From an uncultured Microbacteriaceae bacterium (lineage in GTDB: Bacteria; Actinomycetota; Actinomycetes; Actinomycetales; Microbacteriaceae): a stretch of 6,287 bases of DNA. Where the stretch lies: NCBI GenBank assembly GCA_903882245.1, contig CAIRWJ010000225.1:1-6287 (forward strand), written 5' to 3'. Shown one piece after another: positions 1 through 6,287 of this stretch (position 1 is the first letter of the stretch; each line of letters starts with the position of its first letter). The notes below the pieces were generated by a model, which saw nothing but the letters and a program-made list of their open reading frames with translations, did no database searches and had not been told where the DNA came from. The position numbers were made by a program, and so were the translations under genes.

Positions 1-292
1 GAACGGATTTTCCGCCCACAATTGAGATTTTCGGTGCGGCAGCAGCGCCCACCGCTGAGGTGATTGTCCGCTCAGCAATCGTGATATCCGTCGATGCTGG
101 GTTAGACACCTGGAATTCGGAACCTCCGCGGAATTCAATTCCGAAAGCGAAACCTCCGCGCAAAACCGTAATGGCGACGGCTACAAGGATGATTGTCAGC
201 GATGTGAGGTACCAGATGACCCGGCGCCCGATGAAATTGATGCTCGTTTCTCCCGTGTATAAACGGTTTCCGAACTGGGTGATGGAACTCAC
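1..292 (-). CDS. secF: Protein translocase subunit SecF, N-terminal part (gene runs off the left edge)
   Basis: SecF pairs with SecD in the cytoplasmic membrane and uses the proton-motive force to help the SecYEG channel release exported proteins on the outer side. Only the first 97 codons are present; the rest lies beyond base 1. The reading begins VSSITQFGNRLYTGETSINF, followed by a hydrophobic first membrane segment at about residues 26-44. Next comes the family signature GIEFRGGSEF at residues 51-60, matching the usual 'G-(I/V)-(D/E)-F-x-G-G' box at the start of the periplasmic-side domain. The start is a GTG at 292-290 whose last bases overlap the secD stop (GTGA, 4 bp), implying translational coupling; no in-frame ATG exists in the visible part. 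Family and position after secD agree, so the identity is firm; full length and later motifs cannot be judged. Confidence 0.93.
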   Translation of the reverse strand, partial: MSSITQFGNRLYTGETSINFIGRRVIWYLTSLTIILVAVAITVLRGGFAFGIEFRGGSEFQVSNPASTDITIAERTITSAVGAAAAPKISIVGGKSV

Positions 293-2016
293 TTGTCACC
301 TCCGTTTTCCGCCGCGTTTCGTTCCGCAATCGAACGGCGCTTGAGTGCTTCCTTCGAGACCCGCGAACGCTTTCCCGTGGACACCGATTGGTCGACCCGG
401 AATTCCCCACGTCCGCGATAAACAGCTCCCAAGGCACTTCCGTCCAAACCGCTCCAGGGGTGTCCAGACGAGAAGAAGCGCGTGCGGGCGATCAATTGCA
501 AGACTGGGTGAGTAAACAACATGACGACAATCAGGTCGACCACAGTGGTCACTCCAAGCGTGAACGCGAAACCACGAACGTTTCCCACCGCGAGCGCAAA
601 CAGAACAATCGCAGCTAACAAATTGACCGCACCGGAGACGATAATCGTGCGAGACGCGCGTTTCCAACCCGTTTCGACGGCAGAAATCAGGGTGCGCCCT
701 TCACGGAGTTCGTCTCGAACGCGTTCAAAATAGACGATGAATGAGTCAGCCGTGATTCCGATGGCAACAATCAACCCCGCAACACCCGCGAGGGACAAGC
801 GATACCCGTTTGCCTGCGACAGGTAGGTAATCACCACATACGTCAGCACACCCGCGGTCGCAAGCGAACTGATGGTAACAATCGCAAGCGCCCGGTATTG
901 AAAGAGTGCATAAATCACGACAAGAAGTAGCCCGATAGCGCCGGCAATAAGCCCGCTCTCGAGTTGTGCAACACCGAGCGTCGGCGTCACGGTATCACTC
1001 GACTGAACTTCAAATCCGATGGGCAATGCACCAAACTTCAGCTGATCGGACAGGGCTTTCGCTGAGATTTCGGTGAACGAACCAGAGATGACAGGCTTTC
1101 CGTCGGGAATCGCCGCCAACGTTCGAGGTGCCGAGATAACTTTGCCGTCGAGCACGATGGCGAACTGGTTTTGCGCACCGACGAGAGTCGTCAGTCTCGC
1201 AGTGACATCAGCGAATGCGGTCGTTCCAGCGGCGTTGAACGTCAGGTAGACGCCCCATTCGTTCGTTTGCACGCCGTTTGCGCCGGAGAGGTAGTTAGCC
1301 GCCGCGTTTGACACCATGGTTCCATCAACTTCGACAGGACCGAGGATGAACTTGGAATATTGATCGTCTGAACACACCGTAAGTGGTTTCGCCGGGTCAG
1401 CAGTGTTGGCCCCAGCTGCATCCAACGCATCACACGAACTGTTCAAATATGTCTGATAAATCTCGGGGGTCACCCAGTTCAGGTCGCTGAAGCTTGTGGG
1501 TTCACCAGCCGGCACCGCCCATGTGGCAGGGGTTTGCGGAGTACCCAGAGCACTCAGGTCGGCGTTGGGGTCTTTGGCCAGTGCGTCCGTGACACTGGTC
1601 GCCACTTGGCTGACAATGTCCGCCACATCCGTAATGAGAACTGGACGGAACTCGAGTTTTGCGGACGAGCGGATGCGATCGAGAGTCGCCTGGTCTGGAG
1701 TTCCGGGAATGGACACGACGATGTTCGTACCGCCCTGCGTTGTGACTTCCGCTTCGCTGACTCCCGTAGCATCAACTCGCTGCCGGATGATCCCGACCGC
1801 TTGCGCGAGTTCTTCTTCGGTTACGGTCGCGCCGACCGCGATTTGCGGATTCAGAATAATTTGAGTTCCACCCTCGAGGTCCAGCGCCAATTTTGGAGTC
1901 CAACCGGCCTTGTCGAAAATGATTCCCGACCCGATCATCGCACCGAATGCCGCGAAAATGACAGCAAGCCAGACGAGCGCACGACGCGCTCGAGAAGAGG
2001 TACTTGTTGTCGCCAC
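289..2016 (-). CDS. secD: Protein translocase subunit SecD
   Basis: SecD is the large subunit of the SecDF proton-driven accessory complex that pulls preproteins through SecYEG. The 575-residue product has a short basic N-terminus, a first membrane helix at about 13-34, a large extracytoplasmic domain at about 35-350, and five more helices at about 352-372, 377-399, 407-429, 455-477 and 484-510. Visible signatures are LALDLEGGT (43-51), AIVLDGKVISAP (286-297), FGALPIGFE (328-336) and the TM4 block ITADSFIVYFER (421-432). Asp424 in that block is the likely proton-relay aspartate of the family. A basic, probably disordered tail follows (about 519-575), a form usual in actinobacteria. Two cysteines (195 and 215) flank a loop in the outer domain. 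The start is a GTG 14 bases after the yajC stop; no strong Shine-Dalgarno is visible, but a later start would cut into helix 1. The gene overlaps secF by 4 bp. Confidence 0.97.
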   Translation of the reverse strand: MATTSTSSRARRALVWLAVIFAAFGAMIGSGIIFDKAGWTPKLALDLEGGTQIILNPQIAVGATVTEEELAQAVGIIRQRVDATGVSEAEVTTQGGTNIVVSIPGTPDQATLDRIRSSAKLEFRPVLITDVADIVSQVATSVTDALAKDPNADLSALGTPQTPATWAVPAGEPTSFSDLNWVTPEIYQTYLNSSCDALDAAGANTADPAKPLTVCSDDQYSKFILGPVEVDGTMVSNAAANYLSGANGVQTNEWGVYLTFNAAGTTAFADVTARLTTLVGAQNQFAIVLDGKVISAPRTLAAIPDGKPVISGSFTEISAKALSDQLKFGALPIGFEVQSSDTVTPTLGVAQLESGLIAGAIGLLLVVIYALFQYRALAIVTISSLATAGVLTYVVITYLSQANGYRLSLAGVAGLIVAIGITADSFIVYFERVRDELREGRTLISAVETGWKRASRTIIVSGAVNLLAAIVLFALAVGNVRGFAFTLGVTTVVDLIVVMLFTHPVLQLIARTRFFSSGHPWSGLDGSALGAVYRGRGEFRVDQSVSTGKRSRVSKEALKRRSIAERNAAENGGDK

Positions 2017-2030
2017 GTTCTACCGGTGAA

Positions 2031-2357
2031 TTACTTGGTCGCGGGCTTCGCGGCGGAGGTCTTCGACCCGGCTGCCTTGGCGGCAACCACAGGCGCAGAC
2101 TTCTCTACAACGCTCGTGACCGCCTGACGATGAATGCGGAGTTTGGTTCCCGGAGTTGTCTCGAGCAGAATCTCGTTTTGCTCAACATTGATTGACAGAA
2201 CTGTCCCGAATATGCCCGAGGTCGTCATGACATTCGCACCTTTGACAACCTTGCTCACAAGCGCTTCGCGATCAGCCTTTTGCTTGCGCGAATTGCGAAT
2301 CATAAAGATAACCATGAGCGCCAATACGGCGACCATCATCAGGGTAGTCAAATCCAT
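2031..2357 (-). CDS. yajC: Preprotein translocase subunit YajC
   Basis: YajC is a small single-span membrane protein that associates with SecDF and the Sec translocon; its exact role is not settled. The 108-residue product has an N-terminal hydrophobic helix at about residues 4-20, a basic stretch RNSRKQKADRE (21-31), and the family core VVKGANVMTTSGIFGTV (37-53), followed by a small beta-rich domain to about residue 85. The C-terminal 20 or so residues are rich in Ala, Lys, Ser and Pro and look disordered, as is common in actinobacterial versions. It starts with ATG 45 bases after the ruvB stop and ends 14 bases before secD, the classic yajC-secD-secF order. Length is normal for the family. 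Confidence 0.95.
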   Translation of the reverse strand: MDLTTLMMVAVLALMVIFMIRNSRKQKADREALVSKVVKGANVMTTSGIFGTVLSINVEQNEILLETTPGTKLRIHRQAVTSVVEKSAPVVAAKAAGSKTSAAKPATK

Positions 2358-2369
2358 GGGCAGTGACCG

Positions 2370-2376
2370 TCCTTTC
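2370..2376 (-). promoter_or_regulatory. Candidate ribosome binding site of yajC
   Basis: On the minus strand the sequence GAAAGGA lies 12 bases before the yajC ATG, a rather long spacing. It sits inside a small perfect inverted repeat (GTCC-CGAAA-GGAC, positions 2369-2381) with a 4-bp stem, which could partly hide it. The 45-base ruvB-yajC gap holds nothing else I can identify. The stem is too short to call a regulator with any assurance. Confidence 0.4.
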
Positions 2377-2402
2377 GGGACTCTGGGAACACAACGTTTC
2401 CA

Positions 2403-3383
2403 TCATAGACCGCTCGGTTGCTCCTTCCCGAGCAATGCCCACGCGGCGGGTGTTGCGACACGACCACGTGGGGTTCGAGCAACCAAACCGACCCGAACCA
2501 GGTAAGGCTCGACCACCGATTCGAGAGTGTCCCGCTCTTCACCGACGGCTGATGCCAGCGTTGTGATTCCCGCAGGACCACCACGAAACGACTCAATCAA
2601 CGTGGTCAACACGGCGCGGTCGAGCCGGTCTAATCCGTGGTCGTCTATGTCAAAAACAGTGAGTGCCGCATTCACCGCATCCCGTGATCCGGCGGAATCA
2701 TGAACGACAAGATAGTCGCGGACTCGGCGAAGTAGTCGGTTAGCGATTCGAGGAGTCCCGCGTGAGCGGCGCGCAAGTTCATTGACCGCGTGCGTATCGA
2801 GTTCTATACCCAGCAATCGCGCGCTTCGGCGGATGACGAATTCGATTTCGCCCACCTCGTAATACTCGAGATGGGCCGTGTATCCGAAACGGTCCCTCAG
2901 AGGCGCGGGAAGGAGTCCTGATCGCGTAGTTGCGCCAACCAAAGTGAACGGCGCGATCTGCAAAGGGACTGTCGTCGCCCCAGGGCCTTTTCCCACCATG
3001 ATGTCGATTCGAAAATCCTCCATCGCGATATACAACATTTCTTCGACGCCGCGAGGCAACCGGTGGATCTCGTCGATGAACAAGGTCTCCCCCTCAGTCA
3101 ACGACGACAACACCGCTGCCAGATCACCGGTGTGCGTAATTGTGGGACCGCTGGACATACGAAGCGGAGAGCCCGATTCGTGAGCGACGATCACGGCCAG
3201 CGTCGTCTTTCCCAGTCCGGGTGGGCCAGCCAGCAAGACGTGGTCGGGAGTTCGGTTCTCGATCTTTGCCGCCGACAACATGACGGACAACTGTTCCCGA
3301 ACCTTTTCTTGACCAATAAACTCCTCGAGCGAGCCAGGCCTCAGCGCCCCTTCGAAAACGGAGTCGGCATCGACCTCGGTCAC
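2403..3383 (-). CDS. ruvB: Holliday junction branch migration DNA helicase RuvB
   Basis: RuvB is the AAA+ ATPase that assembles as hexamers on DNA arms held by RuvA and drives branch migration of Holliday junctions during recombinational repair. The 326-residue product opens at [19 protein letters not shown] (14-32). It has Walker A GPPGLGKT (53-60), Walker B LFIDEIH with Asp104-Glu105, sensor 1 GATTR (150-154), the arginine-finger region PLRDRFG (161-167), and sensor 2 in GTPRIANR (209-216, Arg212). A C-terminal winged-helix domain with FRGGPAG (266-272) and [12 protein letters not shown] (304-315) follows. The start is a GTG overlapping the ruvA stop by 4 bp (GTGA). The product is slightly shorter than many homologues because the variable N-terminal lead is brief. 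Every ATPase motif is intact, so it should be functional. Confidence 0.97.
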   Translation of the reverse strand: MTEVDADSVFEGALRPGSLEEFIGQEKVREQLSVMLSAAKIENRTPDHVLLAGPPGLGKTTLAVIVAHESGSPLRMSSGPTITHTGDLAAVLSSLTEGETLFIDEIHRLPRGVEEMLYIAMEDFRIDIMVGKGPGATTVPLQIAPFTLVGATTRSGLLPAPLRDRFGYTAHLEYYEVGEIEFVIRRSARLLGIELDTHAVNELARRSRGTPRIANRLLRRVRDYLVVHDSAGSRDAVNAALTVFDIDDHGLDRLDRAVLTTLIESFRGGPAGITTLASAVGEERDTLESVVEPYLVRVGLVARTPRGRVATPAAWALLGKEQPSGL

Positions 3384-3943
3384 GAATTGCCGCCAAGTGA
3401 CGCGAGTGCGATTTTCAGACGTTCGGAAAGGTTTGCCGTCGGTGCATCACGAATGACATCGCGCGCAACCTCACGGGCCACCGAGTGCGCCCAACCCAGC
3501 CCGGTCAGGGCGTCGGCGAGATCGCTGGTCTCGGAGTTGGACGCTTGGGGCATTTTTCCCGTGAGTGACACGATGATTAACGACGCCGTCTTCTGCCCGA
3601 TCCCCGGAACGACTCGGAACCGCGAGTCGTCGCCGGAATCTACCGCCTCCGCAATCTCGAGTGCGGGCATCGTTGACAAAATCGCCAGTGCCGTTCGTGG
3701 TCCCACCCCGGAAACTCCGCGCAAAATGGTGAATAGTTGCTTGTCCTCGGCGGTGGAAAAACCAAAAAGAAGCCATTCGTCTTCGCGCGGGATGAGGACT
3801 GTGTGAAGTAACGCGTCCATCCCGACGCGGAGGTTGGTTGCAACGTCCCGAGGTACGGCAACGTGCAGACCGATCCCATTCGTTTCGATGATGACGTCGC
3901 CGATACCAGTCGACGCCACGATTCCACGCACGGTCGCTAGCAT
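3380..3943 (-). CDS. ruvA: Holliday junction branch migration complex subunit RuvA
   Basis: RuvA binds the four-way junction as a tetramer, holds it in an open square form, and loads RuvB onto opposite arms. The 187-residue protein shows the family layout. Domain I is an OB fold (1 to about 62) starting MLATVRGIV, with the acidic pin region [11 protein letters not shown] (52-62). Domain II has two helix-hairpin-helix motifs, [16 protein letters not shown] (74-89) and [16 protein letters not shown] (109-124). After a linker at about 130-140, domain III (about 141-183) contacts RuvB. It is slightly shorter than the usual 190-205 residues, mainly in the linker. It starts with ATG 9 bases after the ruvC stop, with only a weak GTAGG-like ribosome site reaching into the ruvC end, and overlaps ruvB by 4 bp. 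Coupled translation with both neighbours is likely. Confidence 0.96.
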   Translation of the reverse strand: MLATVRGIVASTGIGDVIIETNGIGLHVAVPRDVATNLRVGMDALLHTVLIPREDEWLLFGFSTAEDKQLFTILRGVSGVGPRTALAILSTMPALEIAEAVDSGDDSRFRVVPGIGQKTASLIIVSLTGKMPQASNSETSDLADALTGLGWAHSVAREVARDVIRDAPTANLSERLKIALASLGGNS

Positions 3944-3952
3944 GTTGTCAGC

Positions 3953-4498
3953 CTACGAGCGTGAGGCCTTCACCGCCGCTCGCCACGCGCGCTGGGCTTC
4001 CGTTTCCCCCTCGAGAGCGACGTCTCCGCCGCGCCACGCATGACAGATCGCCAACGCCAACGCATCCGCCGCGTCGGCAGGTTTCGGAGGCGTATCAAGT
4101 TTGAGAATTGCGGTCACCATGGTCGTGACTTGCTTCTTGTCGGCTCGGCCGTATCCCGTGACAGACGCCTTGACCTCGCTGGGCGTGTGCAGAGCGACAG
4201 CGAGTCCCCGTTCGGCGGCAAGAAGTAGCGCAATTCCGGCTACCTGGGCTGTTCCCATGACCGATCGAACGTTGTGTTGAGCGAAAACCCGTTCAATTGC
4301 GATCACATCCGGGCGAAATGTGTCGAGGACAAGGTTGAGCCCGTCACGAATGGTCAGAAGCCTTTGCTCCAAGGGAGCCTCTGAGGCACTGCGAATCACG
4401 GAAACGTCGACAAACGACACTGCGCGAGCCGAAGCCGAATCAATGACCCCGACGCCACACCGGGTGAGCCCGGGGTCAACACCGAGGATTCGGGTCAC
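3953..4498 (-). CDS. ruvC: Crossover junction endodeoxyribonuclease RuvC
   Basis: RuvC is the Holliday junction resolvase: a dimer with an RNase H-like fold that nicks two opposing strands symmetrically, completing the RuvABC pathway. The 181-residue product begins MTRILGVDPGLTRCGVGVID. The four metal-binding acids of the family are all visible: Asp8 (VDPG), Glu69 (AIERVF), and Asp142 and Asp145 (PADAADALALAICHA). The conserved VFAQHNVRSVMGTAQ segment (71-85) and the YGRADKKQV segment (116-124) are also present. The C-terminal tail is basic. The GTG start at 4498-4496 abuts the yebC stop with no base between them (TAAGTG). A start further downstream would remove the catalytic Asp8, so this start is well supported. 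Adjacent yebC and ruvC are common across bacteria. Confidence 0.97.
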   Translation of the reverse strand: MTRILGVDPGLTRCGVGVIDSASARAVSFVDVSVIRSASEAPLEQRLLTIRDGLNLVLDTFRPDVIAIERVFAQHNVRSVMGTAQVAGIALLLAAERGLAVALHTPSEVKASVTGYGRADKKQVTTMVTAILKLDTPPKPADAADALALAICHAWRGGDVALEGETEAQRAWRAAVKASRS

Positions 4499-5260
4499 TT
4501 ATTCGTCCGAATCAAGTTCGGTTTGCACATCGGCCGGAATCGAGAAGTTGGCAAACACATTTTGCACATCGTCGAGATCTTCAAGACCGTCAATCAACTG
4601 AAAAACTTTGCGCGCGGTCACAGCGTCGACGTCGACCGTGAGCGACGGCACGAACTCGGCTTCCGACGAGTCATAATCAAGACCCGCTTCTTGCAGAGCA
4701 ACCCGTGTTGCTACCAGATTCGAGGTGTCGGTAATGACCTCGAATCCACCACCTTGGTCGACCACTTCCTCCGCTCCCGCGTCAAGCACGGCGAGCAGAA
4801 TATCGTCTTCGGTCACGCCATCGACCTTGGTGATCGAAATCACACCCTTGCGGGCGAAATTGTAGGCGACAGAACCAGGATCGGCCATTGTTCCGCCATT
4901 ACGGGCCATTGCCGTTCGAACCTCGGCTGCTGCTCGGTTCTTGTTATCCGTGAGGCATTCAATGAGGAGCGCGACACCGGAAGGTCCGTAACCCTCGTAC
5001 ATGATCGTCATGTAATCGATGGACTCGCCCGAGAGACCGGCACCGCGCTTGACCGCACGATCGATGTTGTCGTTGGGTACACTCGCTTTTTTGGCCTTGT
5101 ACACGGCGTCCGCGAGCGTGGGGTTACCGGCGAAGTCTGCACCACCCATCTTGGCGGCAACTTCAATGTTTTTGATGAGCTTGGCAAAGGCCTTGGCTCG
5201 CTTGCCATCGATGACAGCCTTTTTGTGCTTGGTTGTCGCCCATTTGGAGTGTCCGGACAT
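4499..5260 (-). CDS. YebC/PmpR family protein (TACO1-like translation factor)
   Basis: Members of this widespread family were long annotated as transcriptional regulators. Later work on bacterial YebC proteins and mitochondrial TACO1 points instead to a ribosome-associated role in translating difficult stretches such as proline runs. The 253-residue product is of normal length and carries all family blocks: [15 protein letters not shown] (1-15), [20 protein letters not shown] (46-65), KRGAG (71-75), [20 protein letters not shown] (88-107), [11 protein letters not shown] (108-118) and [15 protein letters not shown] (225-239). The tail is acidic. The ATG at 5260-5258 has a good Shine-Dalgarno 6 bases upstream and matches the universal MSGHSKW start. 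It lies 31 bases after pdxT and directly abuts ruvC. Family membership is certain; whether this copy acts on transcription or translation cannot be read from sequence. Confidence 0.96.
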   Translation of the reverse strand: MSGHSKWATTKHKKAVIDGKRAKAFAKLIKNIEVAAKMGGADFAGNPTLADAVYKAKKASVPNDNIDRAVKRGAGLSGESIDYMTIMYEGYGPSGVALLIECLTDNKNRAAAEVRTAMARNGGTMADPGSVAYNFARKGVISITKVDGVTEDDILLAVLDAGAEEVVDQGGGFEVITDTSNLVATRVALQEAGLDYDSSEAEFVPSLTVDVDAVTARKVFQLIDGLEDLDDVQNVFANFSIPADVQTELDSDE

Positions 5261-5266
5261 TATTGT

Positions 5267-5271
5267 TCCCT
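5267..5271 (-). promoter_or_regulatory. Ribosome binding site of yebC
   Basis: On the minus strand AGGGA sits 6 bases before the yebC ATG, within the 31-base pdxT-yebC gap. It is the clearest Shine-Dalgarno in the window and fixes the yebC start. It suggests yebC is translated independently, unlike the coupled ruv and sec genes. I see no convincing promoter in this short gap. Confidence 0.65.
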
Positions 5272-5291
5272 AACTATCGTTCGTGATGATG

Positions 5292-5894
5292 TTACCGCTG
5301 TGCGCCCGCGACGACAGCGTCCAACCACCACGCGTGGACACGCGATTCACCGACGAGTTCTGGGTGAAACGCGATTCCGACACAGTTTCCTGAGCGCACA
5401 CCGACAATCTCGCCGTTCGGCAGCGTCGCAATAATCGAGCATCCTCGGACGTCGCGAATGATCGGTGCGCGAATGAACGCAGCGTTCACCGGACCACCCG
5501 GAATGAGGGGCATTTCGATAGACGATTCGAACGATTCGAGCTGTCCCCCGAACGCATTTCTTTCCACTTCAACGTCGAGACCACCGAACGTCTGCTGCCC
5601 TTCGATTGCTCCGATAACCGTTGACGACAGAAGTATCAGTCCCGCACAGGTTCCGAGTACCGGGAGTCCCTCGGCAATTGCCGAGATCAGCGGTTCACGA
5701 ACCTCGAAAATTCGAGACAGCTTGTCGATGACGCTCGATTCACCACCAGGGATAATGAGCCCGTCGATACCTTTGAGATCGACGGGAGAGCGAACCTGGC
5801 AATGAGCAACCCCGAGATCGTCAAGAACTAGCTCATGCTCGCGCACATCGCCCTGGAGAGCGAGTACGCCGATCGTCAGCTGATTACCAGCCAC
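5292..5894 (-). CDS. pdxT: Pyridoxal 5'-phosphate synthase glutaminase subunit PdxT
   Basis: PdxT hydrolyses glutamine and channels the ammonia to PdxS, which builds pyridoxal 5'-phosphate (active vitamin B6) from ribose 5-phosphate and glyceraldehyde 3-phosphate. The 200-residue product is a class I (triad) glutamine amidotransferase. It has [16 protein letters not shown] near the start (6-21), the PGGESS loop (49-54), the nucleophile Cys83 in [10 protein letters not shown] (81-90), and the His177/Glu179 pair in FHPEL (176-180). I chose the GTG at 5894-5892, which overlaps the end of pdxS by 11 bp and places the conserved IGVLALQGD block at residues 8-16, as in the family. A longer in-frame reading up to 5978 would give 228 residues, but the extra part is only pdxS in another frame. 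A CTG at 5879 is a less likely alternative. No clear ribosome site is visible, which fits coupling to pdxS. Confidence 0.95.
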   Translation of the reverse strand: MAGNQLTIGVLALQGDVREHELVLDDLGVAHCQVRSPVDLKGIDGLIIPGGESSVIDKLSRIFEVREPLISAIAEGLPVLGTCAGLILLSSTVIGAIEGQQTFGGLDVEVERNAFGGQLESFESSIEMPLIPGGPVNAAFIRAPIIRDVRGCSIIATLPNGEIVGVRSGNCVGIAFHPELVGESRVHAWWLDAVVAGAQR

Positions 5895-6165
5895 GCTCGG
5901 AGAGGCGATGTGGCGCAGGGAGGTCGGAAACATTGATGCCGACCATTGCTTCACCGAGTCCGCGTGAGACCTCCGCAATTACCGCAGCATCCGTGAACGC
6001 TGTTGTTGCTTTCACAATTGCCTTGGCGCGCTCGACCGGATTTCCCGACTTGAACACTCCCGAACCAACGAAGACGCCGTCAGCACCGAGTTGCATCATC
6101 ATCGCCGCATCGGCCGGAGTTGCGACTCCGCCAGCGACGAACAAGACAACGGGTAGCCTTTTGTC
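5884..6165 (-). CDS. pdxS: Pyridoxal 5'-phosphate synthase lyase subunit PdxS, C-terminal fragment
   Basis: PdxS is the (beta/alpha)8-barrel synthase subunit that forms a dodecamer decorated with PdxT. Only about the last 90 of its usual 295-305 residues are here. The recognisable part begins about [11 protein letters not shown] and continues with [20 protein letters not shown], the phosphate-binding loop [10 protein letters not shown], and the conserved [13 protein letters not shown] near the end, finishing in ERGW-stop at 5884. The catalytic lysines lie in the missing N-terminal part. Upstream of about 6165 the pdxS reading is lost: a TAA occurs in this frame at 6174-6172 and the sequence there reads as rpoB in another frame. 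The 5' boundary is therefore an artificial or rearranged break, uncertain by roughly 10-15 bases, and not a start codon; a TTG at 6144 lies mid-domain and is not a true start. The fragment overlaps pdxT by 11 bp. Confidence 0.9.
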   Translation of the reverse strand, partial: DKRLPVVLFVAGGVATPADAAMMMQLGADGVFVGSGVFKSGNPVERAKAIVKATTAFTDAAVIAEVSRGLGEAMVGINVSDLPAPHRLSERGW

Positions 6166-6171
6166 GCGGCC
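6150..6171. other. Probable chimeric junction between rpoB and pdxS sequence
   Basis: On the minus strand rpoB coding is convincing down to about 6168 (ending GKA), and pdxS coding is convincing from about 6159 onward (RLPVVLF). The two lie in different reading frames and neither can continue across: the pdxS frame meets a TAA at 6174-6172, and the rpoB frame loses all similarity and meets a TGA shortly past 6100. No transposon end, integrase site or direct repeat is visible around the join. It lies only about 120 bases from the window edge, typical of a mis-joined contig end. Confidence 0.7.
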
Positions 6172-6287
6172 TTACCCGACGAACCGATGAGCTGCTGTCC
6201 GTTGGCACGAGGAAGCGTCGAGTCGAGAAGACCAGCGATTTCGACTTCGCTTGCACCGTCGAAGACGGGGGTTGCGACATTGGTGCC
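6168..6287 (-). CDS. rpoB: DNA-directed RNA polymerase beta subunit, internal fragment joined to pdxS
   Basis: The 40 codons from the right edge, read on the minus strand, begin [20 protein letters not shown] and end [10 protein letters not shown]. This matches the actinobacterial RpoB stretch 'N-(I/V)[21 protein letters not shown] ... G-K', which lies in the C-terminal part of RpoB, shortly before the LFDGRSGEPFPYPV block. That following block is absent: the sequence changes to pdxS in a different frame within about 20 bases. Nothing in PdxS resembles these residues, and rpoB is not normally next to pdxS. The fragment is open at both ends and has no start or stop. I take it as real rpoB sequence wrongly joined here; a genuine rearrangement is possible but much less likely. 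The call is from remembered family sequence, not a search. Confidence 0.8.

Noticed and set aside
122..170. Near-repeat CCTCCGCG occurring twice about 40 bases apart, with GGAATTC copies nearby
   Set aside because: The two copies encode the RGG residues of LRGGF and FRGGS in SecF, so the repetition is explained by the conserved protein sequence and not by a DNA element.
1534..2127. A 197-codon open reading frame on the plus strand, opposite the secD N-terminus and yajC
   Set aside because: It is antisense to clear SecD and YajC coding, its composition is unlike a real protein, and it has no convincing ribosome site or promoter.
3063..3806. A 247-codon open reading frame on the plus strand, opposite ruvB and ruvA
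   Set aside because: Both opposite genes have every expected motif and the antisense product has no recognisable fold, signal or membrane segment. It is treated as a shadow.
4523..5434. A 303-codon open reading frame on the plus strand, opposite yebC and the end of pdxT
   Set aside because: It lies wholly antisense to strongly conserved genes and its product is rich in Arg, His, Val and Thr with no recognisable domain. It is the kind of long shadow frame that codon bias produces opposite real genes.
5895..5978. A 28-residue N-terminal extension of PdxT starting from an upstream ATG
   Set aside because: The extra residues are the pdxS C-terminus read in another frame, and PdxT homologues begin close to the IGVLALQGD block. 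The GTG at 5894 gives a normal-length protein.
6080..6280. A 66-codon minus-strand reading frame spanning the rpoB/pdxS join
   Set aside because: It is Arg/Ser-rich and out of frame with both the rpoB and pdxS readings, each of which matches a known protein family far better.

Overview
This is an ordinary chromosomal housekeeping segment from an actinobacterium. The gene order pdxS-pdxT-yebC-ruvC-ruvA-ruvB-yajC-secD-secF is a well-known actinobacterial arrangement. SecD carries actinobacterial wording in its TM4 region (AGLIVAIGITADSFIVYFER) and its C-terminal tail. The base composition looks only moderately GC-rich (mid-50s per cent by eye, not calculated). With the very tight gene packing, that would suit a small-genome Microbacteriaceae-type lineage such as freshwater or marine plankton, but this placement is an inference.

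All recognisable genes lie on the minus strand, so transcription runs from right to left. From the right edge: an internal piece of rpoB (about 6168-6287), then abruptly the C-terminal third of pdxS (about 5884-6165), pdxT (5292-5894), yebC (4499-5260), ruvC (3953-4498), ruvA (3380-3943), ruvB (2403-3383), yajC (2031-2357), secD (289-2016) and the first 97 codons of secF (leaving the window at base 1). Gaps run from 4- or 11-bp overlaps to 45 bp, so no stretch over 300 bases lacks a gene. I see no internal terminator, tRNA, rRNA, CRISPR array, insertion sequence or phage gene. The set is probably one operon or two closely linked ones.

Three functions are stacked together. PdxS and PdxT make pyridoxal 5'-phosphate. 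RuvA, RuvB and RuvC branch-migrate and cut Holliday junctions, with the translation factor YebC beside them. YajC, SecD and SecF form the accessory complex that helps the Sec translocon export proteins. Catalytic or signature residues are intact in all complete genes.

The one real anomaly is at the right edge. The 40 codons before the pdxS remnant read cleanly as RNA polymerase beta subunit, in a different frame, and switch to pdxS within about 20 bases. This is best explained as an assembly or cloning chimera at a contig end. I found no evidence of a new biological system.
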